Below, one piece after another: positions 1 through 5,871 of a stretch of DNA of 5,871 nt. The DNA is taken from positions 1 to 5,871 of the forward strand of contig JAKASY010000149.1 of assembly GCA_021817625.1 (NCBI GenBank). Reading direction: 5' to 3'. Position numbers and translations under genes: made by a program. The notes beneath the pieces are model-generated. The model saw nothing but the letters and a program-made list of their open reading frames with translations. It did not search any database and was not told where the DNA came from. The stretch is from Bacillota bacterium (GTDB lineage: Bacteria; Bacillota_E; JAJZYS01; JAILZS01). Every line of letters starts with the position of its first letter. The stretch's first letter is position 1.

Positions 1-762
1 GATCACGGGGTGGCGATCGTGCCCGGCGCCGAGCCCTTCGCCCCCCTCCTCCTTGCCAGCGCCGCGTGCGACGTCTGGACGGTCGGCGGCAAGGACGACG
101 ACACGGTGCGGGCCCTTCACCTCGAGAGCGACGACGACGGCGTGCGCTTCACCCTCGTGCACGCGGGCGAGCGGGCGCCGGCGCGCCTGGCTGGCGCGGG
201 AGCCCACCGCCTGACGAACGCGCTTCTGGCCGTGGCGGCGGCACGGGCGGTGGGGGTGCCGCTCACCCGCGCGGCCGAGGCCCTCGCGAGCCTCGAGGCG
301 CCAGCCGGCCGGGCGAGGCTGGTACGCGAGGACGGCATCTGGCTTCTCGACGACAGCTACAACGCAAGCCCGCTCAGCCTGCGCAGCGCGCTCGACGTCC
401 TCGGCCACGTGGGCGACGGTCGCGCAAGGCGCACGCTGGCGGTTCTGGGGGAGATGCGCGAGCTGGGCTCTCGCTCGCGCGCCATGCACCTTGAGAGCGG
501 CGGCGACGTGGCGCGGGCCGGCGTCGACGTGCTCATCGCCGTGGGCGGGCAGGACGCCGACGCGCTGGTGGAAGGCGCGCTCGCCGCCGGCCTGCCAGAG
601 GGCAGCGTTCGCCGCGCCACCGACGCCGAGGCGGCGCTCAACCTGGCCATCGGGGAGGTGCGCGCCGGCGACCGCGTGCTCGTCAAGGGCTCGCGCGCCC
701 TCGGCATGGAGCGCGTGGTCGAGGGCCTCAGGGACTGGCGCGGGGGAGGGGGGGCCGGGTGA
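1..762 (+). CDS. murF: UDP-MurNAc-tripeptide:D-Ala-D-Ala ligase MurF, 5'-truncated by window
   Basis: MurF is the cytoplasmic ATP-dependent ligase that adds D-Ala-D-Ala to UDP-MurNAc-tripeptide, the last soluble step before MraY. The reading frame is open from base 1, so the gene begins upstream; 253 residues are visible of the usual 450 or so. The UDP-binding domain and the P-loop of the central domain lie outside the window. Visible Mur-ligase marks are the GAHRLTN helix (199-219, usual form GxHNxxN), the conserved DDSYNASP at the start of the C-terminal domain (349-372), VLGEMRELG (442-468), a following histidine in AMHLESG, and VLVKGSRALGME near the end (KGSR at 685-696). The usual NADD-like motif near the window start reads PGAEP instead. 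The protein ends in a glycine-rich tail, RGGGGAG, encoded by the purine tract that also serves as the mraY ribosome binding site. The stop overlaps the mraY start as GTGA. The family call is firm. Confidence 0.96.
   Translation, partial: DHGVAIVPGAEPFAPLLLASAACDVWTVGGKDDDTVRALHLESDDDGVRFTLVHAGERAPARLAGAGAHRLTNALLAVAAARAVGVPLTRAAEALASLEAPAGRARLVREDGIWLLDDSYNASPLSLRSALDVLGHVGDGRARRTLAVLGEMRELGSRSRAMHLESGGDVARAGVDVLIAVGGQDADALVEGALAAGLPEGSVRRATDAEAALNLAIGEVRAGDRVLVKGSRALGMERVVEGLRDWRGGGGAG
742..759 (+). promoter_or_regulatory. Shine-Dalgarno region of mraY in a G-rich tract
   Basis: The end of murF contains a run of five G, an A, seven G, then CCGGG leading into the mraY GTG start at 759. GGAGG at 745-749 is a good anti-SD match with a 9-base spacer, which supports the GTG at 759. 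The same bases fit the G3+N1-7 pattern for a G-quadruplex on the mRNA strand. The SD role is well supported; quadruplex formation is only a possibility. Confidence 0.7.
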
Positions 763-1721
763 ACCCTCTCGCCGGTCCGGTGCCCGGCCTCTGGACGGCG
801 TTCGTGGCGAGCGCCCTGGGCGGCCTTGCCCTCCTGCCCCTGCTTCGCGCCCTCAAGGTCGGCCAGATCGTGCGCGCCCAGGGGCCGCAGAGCCACATGG
901 CCAAGGCGGGCACGCCGACGTCCGGCGGCCTCATGTTCCTGTTCGGCACCGCCGTCGCCGTCGCCGTCTGGCAGCACGGCCAGCCCGACGCCGTGCTCGT
1001 CGTGGGCATGATGCTGGCGTTCGGGGCGATCGGCGCCGCGGACGACTTCATGAAGATCCGCAGCCGCTCCTCGCTCGGCCTGAGGGCGCGCGACAAGCTC
1101 CTCCTCTCCAGCGCCGTGATCGTCGCCTTCGCCTGGGCGGCGCTGCGGCTCGCCGGCCTGGGCACGACCGTGGTGGTGCCCGGCACGGGCGGGGAGCTCG
1201 CGCTCGGCGCCGCCTTCCTGCCATTCGTCTGGCTCGTGGTGCTGGGCACGACCAGCTCCGTCAACCTGTCCGACGGCGTGGACGGGCTGGCGACCGGTCT
1301 TGGCATCCTGGCGTTCGGCGCGTTCGCGGCCATCACCCTGCACACCGGGCCATGGTCGCTCACCGCCGTGTGCATGGCCGTGGCCGGCGCCCTGGCCGCC
1401 TTCCTCATCTTCAACGTCCACCCGGCGCGGGTGTTCATGGGCGACAGCGGGTCGCTGGCGATCGGCGCCGGCCTGAGCGCCGTGGCCATCCTGTCGCGGA
1501 CCGAGCTCTACCTCGTGGTGGTCGGCGGTGTGTTCGTGCTCGAGGCCCTCTCGGACATCGTGCAGGTCATCTCGTTTCGTGTGTTCGGCCGGCGCGTGCT
1601 GCGCATGGCCCCGCTGCATCACCACTTCGAGCTGGGCGGCATGGCGGAGACCCGGGTGGTGGGCATGTTCTGGCTGGCTGGCGCCGTGTTCGCCGCGCTG
1701 GGCGTCGTAGGACTTCGTTAG
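759..1721 (+). CDS. mraY: Phospho-MurNAc-pentapeptide transferase MraY
   Basis: MraY is the polytopic membrane enzyme that transfers phospho-MurNAc-pentapeptide from UDP to undecaprenyl phosphate, making lipid I. The 320-residue protein falls in the family's usual range (about 320-360) and is strongly hydrophobic, consistent with about ten membrane segments. The signature motifs are present in order: GPQSHMAKAGTPTSGG in the first cytoplasmic loop, the catalytic Asp pair DDFMK (D95, D96), NLSDGVDGL (N169, D172, D175), FMGDSGSL (D229), and the PLHHHFELGG loop (H287-H289). No key catalytic residue is missing. In the usual K-x5-N-x-GL stretch after DDxxK, the Asn is Ser (S105), a position that varies in the family. 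The GTG start overlaps the murF stop by four bases and has GGAGG nine bases upstream. murD, which commonly follows mraY, is absent; ftsW begins 19 bases after the stop. Confidence 0.97.
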   Translation: MNPLAGPVPGLWTAFVASALGGLALLPLLRALKVGQIVRAQGPQSHMAKAGTPTSGGLMFLFGTAVAVAVWQHGQPDAVLVVGMMLAFGAIGAADDFMKIRSRSSLGLRARDKLLLSSAVIVAFAWAALRLAGLGTTVVVPGTGGELALGAAFLPFVWLVVLGTTSSVNLSDGVDGLATGLGILAFGAFAAITLHTGPWSLTAVCMAVAGALAAFLIFNVHPARVFMGDSGSLAIGAGLSAVAILSRTELYLVVVGGVFVLEALSDIVQVISFRVFGRRVLRMAPLHHHFELGGMAETRVVGMFWLAGAVFAALGVVGLR

Positions 1722-1725
1722 GAGC

Positions 1726-1731
1726 GGGAGG
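1726..1731 (+). promoter_or_regulatory. Shine-Dalgarno site of ftsW
   Basis: GGGAGG lies in the 19-base mraY-ftsW gap, with nine bases to the GTG at 1741. This supports 1741 as the start over the in-frame ATG at 1774, which would leave almost no cytoplasmic N-terminus before the first membrane helix. It is one of only two short non-coding gaps in the window. Confidence 0.75.
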
Positions 1732-1740
1732 GGGGACGCC

Positions 1741-2853
1741 GTGCTGCGCCGGGAGACGGAGCGCCCGTACGACATGACGCTCCTCGTGTGCGTCCTCATC
1801 CTCCTGAGCGTGGGCGTTGTCATGGTCTACAGCGCCTCGTCCGTCGAGGCCTTGGCGCTCTACGGCAGCGCCTCCTACTTCCTCAAGCGTCAGCTCCTTT
1901 GGGCGGTGCTGGGCCTCGTCGTCATGTACGTGCTGTCGCGCGTGCCCTACGAGAACTGGGCGCGCTGGGCGGTACCGATCTTTCTGTTCACCGTCGTCTG
2001 CCTGCTTCTCGTGCTCGTGCCCCACGTCGGCGTCACGGTGAACGGCGCGCGCCGCTGGATCGGGGCCGGGCCGCTGCTCTTCCAGCCGTCCGAGCTCGCC
2101 AAGCTGTCGGTCGTGGTCCTGTTCGCCCTCACCCTCACCCGGCGCAACGTGCCGATCTCCGACTTCCGTCGCGGCTTCCTGCCGCACCTGGCCGCGGTCG
2201 CGGTGCTGTTCGCCCTGATCATCAAGGAGCCCGACCTGGGCACGGCCCTCTCCCTCGGCGGCACGGCGATCGTGATGCTGATCGTGGCCGGCGCCGATTT
2301 CCTGCACATCATCGGCCTCGCGCTCATGGGCGTGCCGGCGGTGGCGGCGCTGATCGTGACCGAGCCCTACCGCATGCAGCGCATCCTCGCCTTCATCGAT
2401 CCGTTCAAGGACCCCCTGGGCAGCGGCTACCAGACCATCCAGGCCCTTCTGGCCCTGGGCAGCGGCGGCCTGCTCGGAACGGGCCTCGGCCACAGCGCGC
2501 TCAAGTACTTCTATCTGCCCGAGGCGCATACCGACGTGATCTTCGCCATCCTGGCGGAGGAGCTCGGGTTCGTGGGTGGCGTCGCCGTCATCGCCCTGTT
2601 CTTCGTCTTCGCCTGGCGCGGCTACCGCGTGGCCCTGGCGAGCGCCGACCCGTTCGCCTCGGTCATGGCTGTGGGGCTCACGACGATGATTCTTCTCCAG
2701 GCCGTGCTCAACATCGGCGTCGTCACCGACTCCCTGCCGGTCACGGGCGTGCCCCTGCCGTTCATCTCGTACGGCGGCTCCTCGCTCCTCTTCACGCTCG
2801 CCGCCGTGGGGATCCTGCTCAACATCAGCCGCCACGGGCGGGCCGGGGGGTGA
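1741..2853 (+). CDS. ftsW: SEDS peptidoglycan glycosyltransferase FtsW (SpoVE type)
   Basis: FtsW/SpoVE/RodA proteins are membrane glycosyltransferases that polymerise lipid II together with a class B PBP; the dcw location points to the division paralogue FtsW (or SpoVE) rather than RodA. The 370 residues are of usual length. About ten membrane segments can be placed at roughly 11-31, 46-66, 75-93, 117-133, 148-162, 165-184, 187-206, 271-292, 307-328 and 341-361. Family motifs are NGARRWI (101-107), FQPSELAKL (114-122), EPDLGTAL (163-170), RILAFIDPFKDPLGSGYQ (214-231), and PEAHTDVIFAILAEELG (260-276), which holds the Asp needed for polymerase activity (D265). These are followed by PVTGVPLPFISYGGSSL (333-349). 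The stop overlaps the murG GTG as GTGA. FtsW and SpoVE cannot be told apart from this sequence alone, since both occur at this position in different lineages. Confidence 0.94.
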   Translation: MLRRETERPYDMTLLVCVLILLSVGVVMVYSASSVEALALYGSASYFLKRQLLWAVLGLVVMYVLSRVPYENWARWAVPIFLFTVVCLLLVLVPHVGVTVNGARRWIGAGPLLFQPSELAKLSVVVLFALTLTRRNVPISDFRRGFLPHLAAVAVLFALIIKEPDLGTALSLGGTAIVMLIVAGADFLHIIGLALMGVPAVAALIVTEPYRMQRILAFIDPFKDPLGSGYQTIQALLALGSGGLLGTGLGHSALKYFYLPEAHTDVIFAILAEELGFVGGVAVIALFFVFAWRGYRVALASADPFASVMAVGLTTMILLQAVLNIGVVTDSLPVTGVPLPFISYGGSSLLFTLAAVGILLNISRHGRAGG

Positions 2854-4028
2854 CGGTCGCGGCGGGTGCGAGCGAGCGCGAGCGGGCGGAGGCCTCCGAG
2901 GCACCGGTGCGGGTTGTGCTCACCGGCGGGGGCACGGGCGGCCATGTCTATCCGGCGCTGGCGATCGCGGCCGAGCTCCGCGGCGCGCTCGCCGTCGGCT
3001 ATCTCGGCACCGCCAGGGGCCTTGAGGCGCGGGTCGTGCCCGACGGCGGCATCCCATTCTTCGCGGTGCCCGCCACGGGCGTGCTCGGCAAGTCGCCGGC
3101 GGCCATGGCCCGCGGCGTCGCGGCCGCGTTCTCGGGCCTCGCGCGCGCGAGCGCGCTCCTGCGGCAGCTTCGCCCCGACGTGGTCGTCGGCACCGGCGGC
3201 TACGTCACCGGCCCCGTCGGGCTGGCCGCCGCCCTCCTCGGCATTCCCCTGTTCGTGCTCGAGGAGAATGCCCGGCCGGGCATCACCAACCGCATGCTGG
3301 CGCGCTTCGCCCGGCATGTGGCGGTGCCCTGGGCCGAGGCCGCTGCCGGCTTTCCGCCCTCGGTGCGCACCAAGGTGGTGGTGACGGGCAATCCCGTACG
3401 CCGCGAGGTCGTAACCGCGGACCGGCAGGGCGCCCGCGCCGCCTTCGACCTCGACCCGGAGGCGCCGGTGCTCCTGGTCGTCGGCGGCAGCCTGGGCGCC
3501 GAGGCGATCAACGAAGCGGTCCTCGCCCTCGTGCGCCGGGCGGGCGCCTGGCCGGGCGGCGCGCAGCTGCTGTGGGCCACCGGACCCGCCTACCATGAGG
3601 GCATCGTGCGTCGCCTGGGCGAGGCGCCGGCCTGGGCGCGCATCCTTCCCTACCTCCACGACATGCCCCAGGCATACGCCGCCGCCGATGTCGTCGTCGC
3701 CCGCGCCGGCGCCATGACCGTCGCCGAGATCACCGCCCGGGGCGTGCCCGCGGTGCTCGTGCCCTCGCCCAACGTGACGGGCGACCACCAGACGGCCAAC
3801 GCCCGCGTCCTCGCCGAGCGCGGCGCCGCCGTGCTTGTGCCGGAGTCGCGCCTTGCTGACCTCGGCGATCGGGTGCGCACCCTGCTCGAGGACGCGGGCC
3901 GAAGGGAGGCCATGGCCGCGGCCTCTCGCGCCCTCGGGCGGCCCGACGCGGCCGCCACGCTCGCCGCCCTGGTCGTGCGGGACGGCGCGCGCCAGCGCGT
4001 CGGACCGGCAGGAGGCGGTCGGCCGTGA
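2850..4028 (+). CDS. murG: Lipid II synthase MurG (UDP-GlcNAc transferase)
   Basis: MurG is a peripheral inner-face membrane GT-B glycosyltransferase that adds GlcNAc from UDP-GlcNAc to lipid I, making lipid II. Visible motifs, numbered from GTG 2850, are the first G-loop GGGTGGH (26-32), the second G-loop GTGGYVTGP (114-122), GNPVRREV with R184, GGSLGA with S214, and the donor-site region ARAGAMTVAEI (E293), followed by PSPNVTGDHQTANA (Q314, N317). The usual HEQN is LEEN (137-140). The start is uncertain. GTG 2850 repeats the GTGA overlap seen at other junctions and gives 392 residues, with a low-complexity extension of about 19 residues. GTG 2907 gives 373 residues and the family-typical opening VRVVLTGGGTGGH; typical lengths are about 355-370. 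No clear SD precedes 2850, and GGAGG lies 14 bases before 2907. The C-terminal tail GPAGGGRP is encoded by the murB ribosome binding site. Confidence 0.95.
   Translation: MTVAAGASERERAEASEAPVRVVLTGGGTGGHVYPALAIAAELRGALAVGYLGTARGLEARVVPDGGIPFFAVPATGVLGKSPAAMARGVAAAFSGLARASALLRQLRPDVVVGTGGYVTGPVGLAAALLGIPLFVLEENARPGITNRMLARFARHVAVPWAEAAAGFPPSVRTKVVVTGNPVRREVVTADRQGARAAFDLDPEAPVLLVVGGSLGAEAINEAVLALVRRAGAWPGGAQLLWATGPAYHEGIVRRLGEAPAWARILPYLHDMPQAYAAADVVVARAGAMTVAEITARGVPAVLVPSPNVTGDHQTANARVLAERGAAVLVPESRLADLGDRVRTLLEDAGRREAMAAASRALGRPDAAATLAALVVRDGARQRVGPAGGGRP
4010..4015 (+). promoter_or_regulatory. Shine-Dalgarno site of murB, inside murG
   Basis: AGGAGG is a full match to the core anti-SD sequence, nine bases before the murB GTG at 4025. 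It lies in the last codons of murG and, with the GTGA overlap, fixes the murB start and points to coupled translation. Confidence 0.85.
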
Positions 4029-4966
4029 GCGGGCCGCGGCGCTTTCGCCCCGAACCGCTGCTCGCCGCACTGCATAGCGTGGATGTGGGCGAGGTGCGGG
4101 TGGCCGAGGCGATGGCGCGGCACACCACCTTGCACGTGGGCGGCCCGGCCGACGTCATGGTGGTGCCGGCGCGCCTTGAGCAGGTGGAGCGTCTCATCGA
4201 ACTGTGCCGGCGCTTCGAGGCGCCGCTCATGCCCCTCGGGCGAGGATCGAACCTGCTGGTGCGCGACAGCGGGCTCGAGGGCGTGGTGATCCTCACCGAG
4301 CGGCTGGCGGCGCTGCGCATCGAGGACGAGGCGCTCGAGGCCTGGGCCGGCGTGACCCTCGGCGGCCTGGCCAACCGCAGCGCCAGGACGGGGCTCACGG
4401 GCCTCGAGTGGTGCGCGGGCATTCCCGGCAGCGTGGGCGGCGGCGTGTTCATGAACGCCGGCGCTCACGGCGGCGAGATGGCCGAGCACGTGCGCCGGGT
4501 GGCCTACCTGCCGCTGGCCGGGCCGATGCCTGCGCCCGCCCTGGAGCCGCGGCTCATCGACGCCCAGGACTGCGGCTTCGCCTACCGCACGAGCCGCTTC
4601 CAGGGCGAGGCGGGCGTCGTGCTCTGGGCCGAGCTGCGGGCGGAGCGGGGCGACCCCGAGGCGGCGCGCGCGCGCCTGCGCAGCTTTCGCGACCACCGCA
4701 AGGCAACGCAGCCGCTCGCGTGGCCGAATTGCGGCAGCGTGTTCCGGAACCCGCCGGGCATGAGCGCGGGCAAGCTCGTCGAGGCGGCGGGCGGCAAGGG
4801 GCGGCGGGTTGGGAACGCGGGGATCTCCGAGGTCCACGGCAACTTCATCGTCAACTTCGGCGGCGCCCGCGCCGAGGACGTCCTGGCCCTGATCGCGTGG
4901 GCACAGGAGGCTGTGCACCGACATAGCGGTGTCGTGCTGGAGACCGAGGTGCGCGTGGTGCCCTAG
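4025..4966 (+). CDS. murB: UDP-N-acetylenolpyruvoylglucosamine reductase MurB
   Basis: MurB is the cytoplasmic FAD enzyme that uses NADPH to reduce the MurA product to UDP-MurNAc. The 313 residues fit the shorter type II MurB forms common outside gamma-proteobacteria. The FAD-binding half shows HTTLHVGGPADV near the N-terminus, GRGSNLLVRDSG (from G72) and GIPGSVGG (132-139), followed by MNAGAHGGE. Catalytic features are YR at 187-188 (substrate-binding Arg), the proton-donor serine S238 in NCGSVFRNP, and a C-terminal LETEVRVV with E306/E308, one of which matches the catalytic Glu. The GNAGISEVHGNFIVN stretch is also family-typical. The GTG start is fixed by the AGGAGG site and the GTGA overlap with murG. 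murC, often found just before murB, is not here, and there is no sign of a MurC-MurB fusion. Confidence 0.97.
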   Translation: MSGPRRFRPEPLLAALHSVDVGEVRVAEAMARHTTLHVGGPADVMVVPARLEQVERLIELCRRFEAPLMPLGRGSNLLVRDSGLEGVVILTERLAALRIEDEALEAWAGVTLGGLANRSARTGLTGLEWCAGIPGSVGGGVFMNAGAHGGEMAEHVRRVAYLPLAGPMPAPALEPRLIDAQDCGFAYRTSRFQGEAGVVLWAELRAERGDPEAARARLRSFRDHRKATQPLAWPNCGSVFRNPPGMSAGKLVEAAGGKGRRVGNAGISEVHGNFIVNFGGARAEDVLALIAWAQEAVHRHSGVVLETEVRVVP

Positions 4967-4985
4967 GGGCAAGCGAGGCAAAGGC

Positions 4986-4989
4986 GAGG
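4986..4989 (+). promoter_or_regulatory. Probable Shine-Dalgarno site of murA
   Basis: GAGG lies in the murB-murA gap, eight bases before the GTG at 4998. It is a weaker match than the murB site, but it favours 4998 over the in-frame GTG at 4989 and ATG at 5013. Confidence 0.5.
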
Positions 4990-4997
4990 TGGCGCAG

Positions 4998-5871
4998 GTG
5001 GCGGTACTGAGAATGCGCGGCGGAGTACCCTTGCGTGGGGCGCTGCGCGCCCTGGGCGCGAAGAATGCCGCCCTTCCACTGCTGGCCGCCGCCCTTCTGG
5101 TCGAGGACTCGCCGAGCGAGCTTGCCGGCGTGCCGGATCTGTCGGACGTGACGGTCATGGTGCGCATCCTCGAGAGCCTGGGCGCCACGGTCACCGCGCG
5201 CCCGAGCGCGGACGGCCAGACGCGCCTCAAGGTGGACGCCCGCGGCGCGCTGGGCAGCGAGGTGCCGCCCGACCTCATGGCCCGGATGCGCTCGAGCGTG
5301 TTCCTGCTCGGCCCGCTCCTGGCGCGCCTCGGCCGCGCCTGCATCACCTACCCCGGCGGCTGTGACATCGGCGCCCGGCCGATCGACCTCCACTTGCGGG
5401 GTCTGGCCCGCCTGGGCGCGCGCATCGAGGAGTGCGACGGCGTGATCGAGGCGCTCGCCCCGGCGGGCGGCCTCGTCGGCGGGGAGGTGCGCCTGGACCT
5501 CCCGAGCGTGGGGGCGACGGAGAACATCCTCATGGCCGCCGTGCGGGCGCGCGGCGAGACGGTGATCATCGGGGCCGCCCGCGAGCCCGAGATCGTCGAC
5601 TTGGCCCGCTTCCTCACGGCCAGCGGCGCCGTGATCGACGGGGCGGGGGAGCGCGTGGTGCGGATTCGCGGCGTGAATCGCCTGGCCGGCACCCGTCACC
5701 GCGTGATGCCCGACCGCATCGAGACCGGCACGCTGCTCCTGGCGGGCGCGGCGACAGGCGGCGAGGTGCGCATCGAGGAGGCGCTGCCGGGTCACCTCCA
5801 GGCGCTGACCGAGGTGCTGCGCGCGAGCGGCGCCTTGGTCGAGGTCGAGGACGGGGCCGTGGCCGTGCGCG
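4998..5871 (+). CDS. murA: UDP-GlcNAc 1-carboxyvinyltransferase MurA, 3'-truncated by window
   Basis: MurA transfers enolpyruvate from PEP to UDP-GlcNAc, the first committed step of peptidoglycan synthesis. The frame runs off the window edge after 291 codons of the usual 420 or so. Seen are GAKNAALPLLAAALL with K22 and N23, MRSSVFLLGPLLAR (R98), GGCDIGARPIDLH with the active-site cysteine C122, SVGATENILMAA, AREPEIVDLARFL, and PDRIETGT (D239). Starting at GTG 4998 puts the active-site lysine at 22, the same number as in E. coli MurA, and gives the usual short lead before the first RGG; GTG 4989 and ATG 5013 are alternatives. Cysteine rather than Asp at the PEP-attacking position is the form associated with fosfomycin sensitivity. 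The later catalytic Asp (305 in E. coli) lies beyond the window. The gene follows murB by 31 bases, so MurA and MurB, consecutive enzymes, are made together. Confidence 0.96.
   Translation, partial: MAVLRMRGGVPLRGALRALGAKNAALPLLAAALLVEDSPSELAGVPDLSDVTVMVRILESLGATVTARPSADGQTRLKVDARGALGSEVPPDLMARMRSSVFLLGPLLARLGRACITYPGGCDIGARPIDLHLRGLARLGARIEECDGVIEALAPAGGLVGGEVRLDLPSVGATENILMAAVRARGETVIIGAAREPEIVDLARFLTASGAVIDGAGERVVRIRGVNRLAGTRHRVMPDRIETGTLLLAGAATGGEVRIEEALPGHLQALTEVLRASGALVEVEDGAVAVR

Noticed and set aside
491..1777. 428-codon + strand frame across the murF-mraY junction
   Set aside because: It is an out-of-frame shadow of murF and mraY with Arg/Pro/Ala-biased composition; both genes in the true frames carry full family motifs.
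1788..2849. Open + strand frame upstream of murG that would make a 746-residue MurG with a long N-terminal extension
   Set aside because: It overlaps ftsW in another frame and its translation is Arg/Pro-rich without domain features. The real MurG begins at 2850 or 2907.
4967..4997. Possible promoter or terminator in the murB-murA gap
   Set aside because: The 31-base gap has no stem-loop with a T-run and no recognisable -10/-35 pair. It looks like a leader with a ribosome binding site.
357..5795. Long antisense open frames tiling nearly the whole - strand (such as 357-1823, 1567-2904, 2622-4070, 3650-5347, 4851-5795)
   Set aside because: Their predicted proteins are low-complexity and rich in Arg, Ala, His, Gly and Pro, with no recognisable domain. 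They lie opposite strongly conserved genes. GC-rich third positions remove stop codons from the opposite strand and explain them.
1..5871. A hidden novel system, mobile element, CRISPR array or RNA gene
   Set aside because: Nearly every base belongs to six well-known cell-wall genes in one operon. No repeats, transposase fragments, tRNA-like folds or spacer arrays were seen by eye.

Overview
The window is one continuous run of peptidoglycan-synthesis genes from a dcw (division and cell wall) cluster, all on the + strand. The order is murF (3' part), mraY, ftsW, murG, murB, murA (5' part). The DNA is very GC-rich, strongly so at third codon positions. The organism cannot be named. Placing murA straight after murB, together with a MurG carrying an SPNVTGDHQ-type donor-site motif, is what I would expect from a high-GC, Bacillota-like lineage. 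That placement is inference, not something read directly.

Layout. 1-762 is the C-terminal half of MurF (D-Ala-D-Ala adding ligase). 759-1721 is MraY (lipid I synthase). 1741-2853 is an FtsW/SpoVE-type SEDS glycosyltransferase. 2850-4028 is MurG (lipid II synthase). 4025-4966 is MurB (UDP-MurNAc dehydrogenase). 4998 to the window edge is MurA (enolpyruvyl transferase), lacking its last third. Only 19 and 31 bases are non-coding between genes. Three junctions are 4-base GTGA overlaps, in which the GTG start of the next gene overlaps the TGA stop of the one before. All five visible or inferred starts are GTG. No terminator or internal promoter is visible, so the genes are very probably co-transcribed and translationally coupled.

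How the genes work together. MurA and MurB make UDP-MurNAc from UDP-GlcNAc. MurF completes the pentapeptide. MraY moves phospho-MurNAc-pentapeptide to undecaprenyl phosphate. MurG adds GlcNAc to give lipid II. FtsW polymerises lipid II at the septum, normally with a class B PBP. The ligases MurC and MurD are missing from the places where they usually sit, between murG and murB and between mraY and ftsW. The junctions there are tight and well formed.

I see no mobile element, CRISPR array, RNA gene or undescribed system. The points worth a second look are the missing murD and murC, the GTG/GTGA translation architecture, a G-quadruplex-capable tract over the mraY start, and the uncertain MurG N-terminus with an altered HEQN motif.
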